From Micromussa lordhowensis (taxonomy: Eukaryota > Cnidaria > Anthozoa > Scleractinia > Lobophylliidae), in contig OZ026606.1 of NCBI GenBank assembly GCA_964020085.1, positions 4,917,423-4,981,422 of the forward strand: 64,000 bases of DNA. The letters are read 5' to 3'. The notes beneath the pieces are model-generated. The model was not told where the DNA came from. It saw only the letters and a program-made list of their open reading frames with translations, and made no database searches. How positions within the stretch are numbered: the first letter of the stretch is position 1; every line of letters starts with the position of its first letter. Shown here one piece after another: positions 55,799 through 64,000 of this stretch. Position numbers and translations under genes: made by a program.

Positions 55799-55981
55799 AA
55801 ATTGACGTCAGTTTTTCATGCGTCTGTCCTGTTATTGATCATAAATTTCGTCATCACATTGTCAAAGTAGCTGTGGATCCACGAGGCGATAGCCGAGTGG
55901 ATCCGCAGACTACTTTGACAATGTGATGACGAAATTCATTGTCAATAACCGGACAGACGCATGAAAAACTGACGTCAATTT
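55799..55981. mobile_element. foldback element with CTCG-type tip
   Basis: Arms of about 80 bp open with AAATTGACGTCAGTTTTTCA and close with its complement. The tip at 55882-55897 reads CGAG GCGATAGC CGAG, flanked by GTGGATCC and GGATCCGC. Confidence 0.8.
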
Positions 55982-56566
55982 GTTTTTTACGATAACAAAT
56001 GGTCGAATTGCCCGCTCTCGCTCGCTGACGCGTCGCACGAATTTCAAATTCATGTGTCTGTCCGCATATTGACGATAAAAATTAGCCAATGAGCGCGCGA
56101 GAATTTCTGCAGTTATCGTAAAATTAATTTTTTTGTCCCTAGATTACCTCTGCTATAAGCGGGTTTGTAATCCTTTAAACTGTAAAATTCAAATAATAAT
56201 AATAATAATGGTTACTTCGAGACTTAAAAACACACCTCTTGAAATGAGCCTGAACAATGCTTTTAACACAGGGCAAATTACAGAGGTGTCAGACTCGACG
56301 AAGCGACAGGGAGCTAGATAATGCAGACCTGTGACCTCTAAAAATTTACCATAGCACACTCTAACGGCTCAACTGTACTGGAAAATCCTCCTTATAACAC
56401 AAGATGAAGTGTCCTTCATAAACAAGAGTGAAGCAGCAAAAACGGTCGAGCGACCGAAAAGAGAACGGCAAATGTACAAATGCCACGAACCGTATTTACG
56501 GACTTAGTTATGCATAATTACCGATCGAACCAATCAGCGTTCATGACCAGATTCGGGACAGATTTG

Positions 56567-56666
56567 CGTCATCAGTATGGAATTTTCGGCGGTAAATCGC
56601 AGACGTCCTTCTCGCGAAACGCCAATCGGGCCGGTAGCGAAGAAGGACGGCTGTTTTCGCAGGCTA
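56567..56666 (+). repeat. 100-bp repeat, inverted partner at 53444-53543
   Basis: Contains GGCGGTAAATCGCAGACGTC and GGACGGCTGTTTTCGCAGGC. See the partner for the pairing. Confidence 0.75.
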
Positions 56667-57813
56667 CTCCTGCCTTAACAATGATAAAAACTTTAAAACT
56701 TTTATGAGGGTGCTTTCGACAAAATTTCAGGTGAAGTTTCGAGGTGTCAGAATGGACCAAAACGAAAACGTTTTAAAAATGTTCTTGAAAATCATGCAGT
56801 TATAGGTATTTTCAAGAGATTATCCCCTTGATAATCTCCTGGTAATTTTGGTCTTAGATGGTCCTAGATTAATCTTAAAGCATTTTAAAAATGTCTCGAG
56901 TGAAAATCTTAAAGAAATCGCTCCATTTCGATTTTCAAAAACATGGGCAAAAGCGTGATGAAGTCTGTCACTGGTTGGGTGTGGATTGTATTGCAGACTC
57001 GGACTGTAGTCGAAAGTGTTTGGAGTCAAGAGGACATCTGGACTGGAGACCATGTCACGAGATGCAGCCCTACCCAAAAACGGCGATGAGTATTAAATGC
57101 GAAAATCGCTGAGTCTGCTCGGAAATAGCCGGCGTAAGGCCTAGTTATTAAATTTTGATGCGATTTTGTGTTTTTGCCGGCCGAAGAGTTGGAATCAGCT
57201 GAGTTCGAATGGAGTTTTGACAACACCAGTCAACTGATCAATCTACACGAGACTTTTCCCTGCCTGTACAATATAAACGGTTCATCATCGTTCAACTTTT
57301 GTTAATCAACAAGCAACAAGTGATATAATTAAATTAGCTCGATAAATGTGCTCAAAAGAAAACAGTATCTCTCTTGACCCTTCCAGTATGGAGCTTAGAA
57401 GGTAATTGGACTTCCAATTCCCATTTTCTTTCCAATGGAGTGTTCAATGGAGATGGCATAAAAATTTGTTAGGTGACCCTACCCCGATGAAAATCTGTTT
57501 GTCCCAGAGGGTCGCGTGACAAACAGGAAGCCGGATCGAACCCTGGGAACGAGGTTAGTAAGCTACGAGGCTGTTGGCAAAGTAACACGAGCATTTCGCT
57601 GCTTCGAGCGTTAAAAGTATGATCGAATGCGGCAGAGCAGACCAAAGCGCTTGCTAACCTTTGTGGACACTTAACTAACATGCTCTTTCCACGAAGCTAG
57701 CCATATAATAAGACGGTTGCATACATGCTGATGCAAAGACTTCGTTCCCAGTGGTCTTTCTGAGTGGGTTCAAAGATGGCGAAGCTGTTGTTTGCAAGTG
57801 GCAGTTTAGTACC
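56667..57813. other. KHK upstream region
   Basis: No gene or clear repeat. A promoter for KHK should lie here. No TATA element stands out close to the start; the stretch at 57470-57760 is GC-richer than its surroundings. Confidence 0.4.
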
Positions 57814-58782
57814 ATGACATCTGGAAGAATTTTATGCATTGGCCTCGTGGCTCTTGATATCGTGAACACATGTGAACGTTACCCCGAAGAAGATGAAGAT
57901 TTCAGAGCAAATTTCCAGAGATGGCAAACAGGAGGGAATGCCTGCAATACTTGTGCTGTACTGAACGATCTTGGAGTGGATTGTGAATTTTTTGGTTCCA
58001 TGTCATATGGTCTACAGGCTGATTTCATTCGTAAGCATATGGAGGAGCGGAAACTACGTTACAAGTGTGTTTGTCACACCAACTGTGGAACGCCAACCTC
58101 TTCTGTCACGCTCAGTCTTCGAACGGGGAGCAGAACTATCGTACACGCGAGAAACAACCTTCCAGAGCTTAAAGTTGCAGACTTCGAAAAACTCAATCTA
58201 TCAGACTACAGATGGATTCACTTTGAAGGTAGGAAGAACGAGGAAGCGATTGTGCAAATGATTGAAATTGTCGAGAAATATAATACAATGAAGTCGTGTA
58301 TCGACCAAGTTAAAGTTTCGGTAGAGTTGGAAAGGCCAAGAGAATCTCTTCTGCAGTTGTTACCAAAGGCTGACGTCGTGTTTATTAGCAAAGATTTCGC
58401 TCGCTCCCGTGGGTTCTCGTCGCCTGCAGTGACTGTCAAATCACTTCACAGCCAGCTCAAGTCTGGTGCCATAGCAATTTGTGCTTGGGGAGAGGAGGGT
58501 GCGGATGGAATTGGTCCTGACGGTGAAGTGAAACACAGTGATGCCTACCCCCCAGAGAAAGTAACTGACTCTCTTGGAGCAGGGGACACTTTTAATGCTG
58601 GTGCTATTTACAGCTTTTGTAAAGGGTTGCCATTACAAGATGCACTGAATTTTGCTTGTTTTTTGGCAGGTGTTAAATGTGGTATGCAAGGATATGATGG
58701 GTTAGTTAAAGAAGCTATAAAACATAATAAGTGGCCAGATCTTTTAGTCCGGAGTTTATTGGAAGAGGGGGATGGGGCTTAA
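57814..58782 (+). CDS. KHK: ketohexokinase (fructokinase), single exon
   Basis: Phosphorylates fructose to fructose-1-phosphate with ATP; cytosolic, PfkB/ribokinase family. The 322 residues run MTSGRILCIGLVALDIV (N-terminal strand), then the substrate-binding QTGGNACNTCAVLNDLG, GCxTPTSS-type segment, IHFEGR, CAWGEEGADGIGPDGEVKHS and the anion-hole/catalytic LGAGDTFNAG with Asp at residue 258, the position of the catalytic Asp in human KHK. Human KHK has about 298 residues; the extra length is mostly C-terminal. The frame is open from 57751, but I choose the Met at 57814 (context ACCATGA) because it aligns with the family start. No intron interrupts it, unlike the vertebrate multi-exon gene. 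All key residues are intact, so it is probably functional. Confidence 0.92.
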   Translation: MTSGRILCIGLVALDIVNTCERYPEEDEDFRANFQRWQTGGNACNTCAVLNDLGVDCEFFGSMSYGLQADFIRKHMEERKLRYKCVCHTNCGTPTSSVTLSLRTGSRTIVHARNNLPELKVADFEKLNLSDYRWIHFEGRKNEEAIVQMIEIVEKYNTMKSCIDQVKVSVELERPRESLLQLLPKADVVFISKDFARSRGFSSPAVTVKSLHSQLKSGAIAICAWGEEGADGIGPDGEVKHSDAYPPEKVTDSLGAGDTFNAGAIYSFCKGLPLQDALNFACFLAGVKCGMQGYDGLVKEAIKHNKWPDLLVRSLLEEGDGA

Positions 58783-59123
58783 GTGCAGTCTTTTTACACA
58801 TTAGTTTAGCTAAACAAAATAGTTTTTGTAAAAATTTCTCGTCCCATTGTGAGCAAATATTAAGGCAAAGATAAGGATCTTTAATTCCAGTAAGAAGTCT
58901 GCCCTGTTCAGGGTTTATACTCTTTGAAGCTTTTAAAATTCCATGACTTTCCATGCCCTTTCCGAGTTTTCCATGACCTAAGTCAAGCAGTTGTTCTGAC
59001 AGAAATATCAAAACAATCATTAATTTAATGTATTTTCCACCATCAGAATGCATAAAATGCATGCTTGTGTCAAGACGAAAAAATGCCCTGAAATTTCTAA
59101 TTCGGGTAGCTACACAACTACTA

Positions 59124-59163
59124 CATGAAATTACGTAAATTCTAGGAGACACGTAGACTCGGA

Positions 59164-59194
<31 letters not shown>

Positions 59195-59226
59195 CACGTG
59201 TCTCCTAGAATTTACGTAATTTCATG
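59124..59226. mobile_element. 31-bp perfect inverted repeat enclosing a tRNA-like segment
   Basis: Arms 59124-59154 and 59196-59226 are exact reverse complements (outer bases CATGAAATTACGTAAATTCT). The 41-base centre and arm edge on the minus strand read GTGGGTTCAAATCCC, then CTCGGATTTTTTCCGAG. The first is a tRNA T-arm with an internal B-box-like sequence; the second is a small hairpin whose loop is a T-run that could stop RNA polymerase III. No full tRNA cloverleaf is present. Probably a SINE piece folded back on itself. Confidence 0.65.
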
Positions 59227-59299
59227 TTGTTATTTCTCTGTTAGTATACACAACTACTGTAGGAAAATTAGTAAAAAATCTTAAGACGTTTTTGCTCAC

Positions 59300-60360
59300 A
59301 AAATAAAAAGTTTTGACTGGCAATCTACATTATCGAAAAATAATCCAACAGAGTCATATGAATCATTCTTCAAAGAATTTTTTGAGATATATGATTATTA
59401 TTTTCCACTAAAAGAGTATAAATCTAAAAATATTAAAAGAGAAATAACAATCTATGGATATCTAGAGGCCTAATGAAATCTTCAAAAACAAAAGAAAAAT
59501 TATACAAAACGTTTATCAAGAATCCTACAAAAAATAATGAACAAAATTACAAAAAATACCGCAATAAACTAAACCATCTAATACCAATTGCCAAAAAGAA
59601 CTATTACTGTGAAAAATTTAGTCAAGCTCAAAATGATATCAAATCTACTTGGAATACTATCAATCAACTGCTGGATAAACAAAACTCAAAAAGCTTCTTA
59701 CCAAGGTTGTTCTTAAATGATAATAACGAAGAAATTAATGATCCAAATTTGATCGCAAATAATTTTAACGAATTTTTTGTCAATGTTGGTCTCAAACTCG
59801 CTAAAAAGTTCAGCTATGATACTGACGAATTTTATAAATATCTTGAAGGCAATTATAATGATTCCATTTTTTTATATGAAACAAGTCCTGTCGAGGTGAA
59901 CAGAATAATAGATAAACTTGAATGTTAGTCTAGTTGTGGTATTGATGAAATCAGTAGCAAAGTTATAAAATATGTGGCTCCTTATGTCTCTGTTCCATTA
60001 AGTCACATTTTTAATCTGACTTTTACTACCGGGAAAATCCCAAATGATTTAAAATTAGCATTAATAACACCAGTGTATAAGGCGTCCGAAAAAAATGTAT
60101 TTTCGAATTATAGACCTATCCCTGTACTTCCATTCTTTTCCAAAATACTCGAAAAGCTAATGTATGAAAGACTGATTAACTATATAAATTAAAATGGAAT
60201 ATTAACTGACCGTCAGTATGGATTTCGAAGTAAAAGTTCTACTTATCATGTGATAATTAAGCTTCTTGAAAGCCATTGAACATAACGAATTTACAGTAGG
60301 GATTTTTCTTGATTTATCAAAAAGCCTTTGACATGGTTACAAATGATATTAGTATATACA
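59300..60360 (+). pseudogene. decayed non-LTR retrotransposon (LINE) reverse transcriptase
   Basis: Fragments in order: SSKTKEKLYKTFIKNPTKNN and FNEFFVNVGLKLAKKF (the linker before the RT), a stop at 59926, then APYVSVPLSHIFNLTFTTGK, ALITPVYKASEK, FSNYRPIPVLPFFSKILEKL, a stop, DRQYGFRSKSSTYHV, a frame change, and GIFLDLSKAFDM. These are RT motifs 0 to 3 of the CR1/Jockey-type group. Stops, frameshifts and missing endonuclease and C-terminus show it is dead. Confidence 0.85.
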
Positions 60361-60572
60361 CACTCAGTGATCTTGGTGTTTTAAGCAATCTGATTGGTTC
60401 GCTATCTCTGGCTAATGAGCATTATTCAACCCCGGCATTGTTTCTGGGTAACATGTTACGTGCACCAAAATATCGATTCGCCTTACGTTTGAGTTCTGAG
60501 TAACCAATATGTTGAGAGAAGTGCCTATGCGAATGTTTTGTAGTTTAACAGAGAGAATAAACGTTGTGAGAG

Positions 60573-60864
60573 AGCCAAAGTAAACTCCAGATGTTTAAAC
60601 TGGTTAAGATGGTTTCCGGTCGCCATGTTGGAGTCCCTCAGACAGGCTCCAACATGGCGTCTCCATACTAAACCCTGTAATTTTCAGTGATACCTTTTGC
60701 CGAATAACTCAAGTTCGGAATATCGCACATCCCCGAAACTTTGGCACATTGTTTATTTATTACCCTTCTACGATATTTCAATTTCTTGACTCAATTTATT
60801 GAATGGTGAGCGATTTTATTTTTCACTTGCGTGATAATTTAGCTTACTTGCGTGACGTGAAAAC
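60573..60864. mobile_element. TIR MITE, GATCGTTTTCAC family, partial and diverged copy 3
   Basis: AGCCAAAGTAAACTCCAGAT through GCGTGACGTGAAAAC follows the same order of segments as the right halves of copies 1 and 2, including the CCATGTTGGAGT and CAACATGGCG inverted pair. The left half and the left TIR are not evident. Confidence 0.6.
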
Positions 60865-61174
60865 CACCAATACAATGAAAACAAAGAAATCACAACTAAA
60901 CTTTTACTCTGTCTCCAAGAGACAAGTCTGGGTGGGTGGAGGGCAACTGAAATCCAGGCCAATACAACTCACATCAGCTTGCAAGCATTGTTTTATTATT
61001 TATCGTATTCCTATTAAACAAACTGTGACAGCTATTACTGGGATTTATACAAATTTCAAAGCATACAATTTATGTACAAATCAGAATTGCAAAAAGCAAT
61101 ATTTTAACTGATGTGTACTTGCACATGTACTAAGTATTTCTAATAAATTAACATTCATACTAATCCAATTATAC

Positions 61175-61180
61175 TTTATT
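61175..61180 (-). other. candidate polyadenylation signal for KPNA
   Basis: TTTATT on the plus strand is AATAAA on the minus strand, 55 bases beyond the KPNA stop codon. That would give a very short 3' UTR; further AATAAA-like hexamers lie beyond. Confidence 0.35.
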
Positions 61181-61234
61181 ACACATGTTTGCCATTTCAG
61201 CTCCTAGAATTTAGTAAGCTAACACAACTATTTA

Positions 61235-61333
61235 CTAGAAGTGAAAACCATCAACTGGCAGTGGCTGTGGAGTTCCAAACTTATATCCATCACTGGTGGC
61301 TTGAGGAGCCATTTGTTCCGTCTCACCATCAGA
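61235..61333 (-). CDS. KPNA: KPNA last coding exon
   Basis: Minus-strand acceptor CTTTGTTTTAG|TCTGAT. 32 codons and TAG, phase 0. Carries the acidic linker and the terminal GFHF. Confidence 0.85.
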   Translation of the reverse strand, partial: SDGETEQMAPQATSDGYKFGTPQPLPVDGFHF

Positions 61334-62076
61334 CTAAAACAAAGGAACAACAAAGGTTGCCTTTCACTTCATTTCAGGTCAATGGAAATTGATCTTTTTA
61401 AAACAATGAATAGAATGATAATGAATGCTGTGTTTGAGCAATACAGTGGTGTCTAGACCTGTCCATAGTGGAAATTCTTTTCACAACTTTACAGTAGTTT
61501 CTTACTTTGTCAATTGCCATTTACTTGAATTTGGTACACAAGATGTTGACCTTTCCCCATCTTTTTCTCCAATTGATTTATGTACCCAATCATTGCTATG
61601 ATCCTGGCCTTTGAGCATTTTTCCTTACCCCTGATACCCCTGAAGGGTAAGGAGGGGTTCAAAGTGGAGTGATCCGCATATTAAGCATATCTTTCACAAA
61701 ACTTTGATGAGCCCAAGACCTGTACTATCTTAAACAGACAAGTTTATATTTGGCATGCATGACAGTTGCAAGACCTGAATGTGATTTTCACTTTTTACTT
61801 TTTGGACTGAGGATGCGCATCACATTTTCTTTAGCATTTGGATGGAAGGCCCAATTTTAAAAAAGGCTTTTCTTTTGTTATTCTTTTCCTTCTTTTCTCT
61901 GCTACCCCTTACTTTTGAAAAGCCCGATACTCGGGCTTTTGTGATGATGCCCAATACTGGCAACATGCTGGACTGTAAAGTTACCTCTTCAGAGAAAAAC
62001 TTGTCTATTATTGCCAAAGCAGCTTTGTACACCTCAAAGTTCTGATGAGTCTGTAAAGCTTCAATTCTTGATATTC
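61235..62076 (-). CDS. KPNA: importin subunit alpha, C-terminal part (gene continues past the window)
   Basis: Nuclear import adaptor that binds nuclear localisation signals and importin beta. Two coding exons on the minus strand: 62076-61985 encodes GISRIEALQTHQNFEVYKAA then LAIIDKFFSEE, the last ARM repeat; 61333-61235 encodes SDGETEQMAPQATSDGYKFG then TPQPLPVDGFHF and TAG. The family ends in just this way (ARM helix IEALQ.HEN..(I/V)Y.A.L..I..(F/Y)F, acidic linker, short F-x-F tail bound by the exportin CAS). The wording is closest to the KPNA2-type clade, tentatively. The upstream exons were not found in the remaining 1.9 kb, so that intron runs off the window. Confidence 0.88.
61985..62076 (-). 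CDS. KPNA: KPNA penultimate coding exon
   Basis: Minus-strand acceptor TTTTCTACCTTGCTTAG|GA and donor GAAGAG|GTAACT. It starts in the middle of a Gly codon, as expected for the CGG-I-x-x-IEALQ junction. Confidence 0.88.
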
Positions 62077-64000
62077 CTAAGCAAGGTAGAAAACAAACAC
62101 CAGCATGCTTGAGAAAACAGCAAAACAACAGGTTCTGAATTACTGCCATTGATCTGTCGCTTGTGAGCACTTGCAGAATTGAAATGCTCTTTAAGCTCTT
62201 GAATCTAACTAAGCGGTTAGTAACCGAGTGAAATCATTAAACTGTTAGCTAACCATCCATTAGTGTGAAATTTTAATAACTTCAATCTATAAAGATTTGT
62301 ACCATCACATTCCTCCATTGATGAAGTGACTGTTTCAAAAAAGGTGTCAATCTTGCTAGAAGTCTGATAATAAAACAAACAATGTAAGAAAGTTACTGAA
62401 TACTGAGAATAATAATATCACACTGAGAAAGATGAGTTATTTCTACACAACCACATTGTGTATGTAGAATTATAAAAGAAAAAAAGGATTGTAGCAATTG
62501 TATAGTTGAAAATATAAACGAGAGTATAATTTGCAACTGGCATCACAGGTCACTGATTGTCATCGTTTGTCCATCCTTACATTAAATAATATTAGCACTA
62601 GAGCTTCCAAATATAACCCAAAGAATGGCCATGGAGACAGTAAACAAGCCTTTGTAACAATTCAACTGTCTAACTTGACAAAATAAACAGGAAACCACCC
62701 AAACTAATTGTTTCATTGCAATGGCCACATGATATTGCAGTCAGCGTCTCTAGTCATGTAGTGTGCCATTAGGTGCAACCTTTGATTTTCCAAAGTATTT
62801 TTAAGCTATTAATTAGCTGGTTATATACATGTGGCTAAATGTAATTTAGGCTAAGTTAAACGCGAAACAATGCTGGCCAGTGGTCGCTCCCTGGGCTTTG
62901 GTGCGGGGTGGCCTGGGGCTCTATGCAGGGATCCGAGCGTGGTTTACAGTTCGGCTTCGGATGTCAAGTCATTCTGCGTTTGCTTTAGCTACGGGATAGT
63001 TCGCTGAGTTTATTCCCGGCCCGCCCCTCCCTCTTGGCATGGTAAGTATTAGGTAAGTATCTTTGTTTCCACTGTTCTAACAGTGTGACGGTGCCTGGTG
63101 GTTGCTGCTCACAGGGTTGTCATGGATACCCTTCGCGTTCGGCTAGAAGTGGCTCGTGGCCCCACCTTCCTGTTTTCAGGCACCATTCCCCAAGCTTATC
63201 TATTGTGATGAGTTTAATTAGTTTCAATCAGACTAAATACTCAATACTCACTGAAAGTATGTTCTTGAAGCCATCCAACAGAACAAGGATTGTCTATGGG
63301 GGAAAACACAGCTTCATGTACTTTGATCACTCATGGCAGGCATTACATGGTGTAATATAATGGTATTCATCAAATTGAAATTCAGCTCAAGAGATTGCCA
63401 AGCATTGTTACACTGTAAGTATCAGTAATGATGAACCTAACTGGATTAACCAATTGAAGGGCTTCCTGAAAAAAGGGCGTATATCGCTTTTTTAGCGGAT
63501 TTTCATTTTCTGCGGGATCAAGCTAATTTTTGGCAGACTGACTTGTGTTGACATGAAAAACATTGTTCCGTAATTGATTTTGTTGGTTTGCGCTTTGTTT
63601 TCGAGAAATAACGTATGCAAAAAACTCAGTCTTTGAAAAACAAAAGAACAAAAGAAACCTTTTGTTTCATAAAAGCCGCGAGCCGTGTCCGATTTGAAAT
63701 AAAGTTTATGTTATAATCGATTGCTACTTGTTGTCCATTATCTGTGTGAATCCCTGTGTCAATAACTTCCAAAAATCCACTTCCTCTTACGGTATGTTGC
63801 TGTTTACCAGGCCATTAAACCAATGAAACGTCCACTGAGCGCGATCGCTATGCATGCTGGGAAGGATCCTTTAGCCTTGTGCGTACACAACCACATTCCC
63901 ATTGATGCAAGACATTTTAGAAGTCTAAAACCAGTTCTCACTTTCCAAACTTTGACACCAGCAACGCTTGGCAAATGAGCCACAACTCACGAGAAGCATT
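62077..64000. other. presumed KPNA intron, nothing else recognised
   Basis: No further importin exon was recognised. A G/C-rich stretch at about 62880-63180 differs in base composition from its surroundings and holds a 91-codon plus-strand frame (63085-63360) without recognisable similarity. Confidence 0.4.

Noticed and set aside
57751..57813. KHK starting at the first in-frame Met (57751)
   Set aside because: The extra 21 residues have no counterpart in the family, and the Met at 57814 has a better context and aligns with the known start.
59155..59200. A genuine tRNA gene
   Set aside because: Only a T-arm-like part is present; no acceptor, D or anticodon arms can be drawn.
1..64000. CRISPR array, rRNA genes or bacterial operons
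   Set aside because: No regularly spaced identical repeats, no rRNA-like sequence, and gene structure is clearly eukaryotic.

Overview
The window looks like animal nuclear DNA, most likely from an anthozoan cnidarian such as a stony coral. Genes are split into short exons with GT/AG introns, the DNA is AT-rich, and the intergenic and intronic space is full of palindromic (foldback) MITEs, Penelope-like and LINE debris, and TTAA-flanked elements. No prokaryotic operon, CRISPR array or rRNA is visible. The species call is inference; the gene identities rest on protein sequence read through phase-consistent splice sites.

Four protein-coding genes are supported. (1) APCDD1-like Wnt antagonist, + strand, coding exons 8342-8393, 8566-8692 and 12160-13618 (545 aa, complete from signal peptide to C-terminal hydrophobic anchor), with a possible TATA promoter and 5' UTR exon at 5421-5551. 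(2) SPIDR (scaffold for RAD51/BLM homologous recombination), + strand, 23 well-supported exons from 31244 to 49093 (942 aa plus an N-terminus that may begin in an exon at 26450-26628). (3) Ketohexokinase (KHK), + strand, 57814-58782, in a single exon. (4) The last two coding exons of an importin subunit alpha (KPNA family), - strand, 61235-61333 and 61985-62076, the rest lying beyond the right edge. KHK and KPNA are convergent. A short exon with a signal peptide at 50915-51010 may start a further secreted-protein gene whose later exons were not found.

Layout: 1-5.4 kb no recognisable feature; 5.4-14.6 kb APCDD1; 14.6-26.4 kb gene-poor and repeat-rich (a TIR MITE family at 15.9 and 23.9 kb, a composite foldback at 22.0-22.9 kb, an inverted-repeat-bounded block at 25.3-26.4 kb); 26.4-49.1 kb SPIDR with many intronic insertions; 49.8-56.7 kb nested inverted repeats; 57.8-58.8 kb KHK; 59.1-60.9 kb a tRNA-like hairpin, a decayed LINE and a third MITE copy; 61.2-64 kb the 3' end of KPNA.

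The genes have unrelated jobs (Wnt signalling at the membrane, DNA repair in the nucleus, fructose phosphorylation, nuclear import) and show no functional cluster. The strongest unexplained signal is in the repeats: palindromes with unrelated arms share the same kind of tip, two same-orientation CTCG tetramers flanking a 7-9 nt mini-palindrome.
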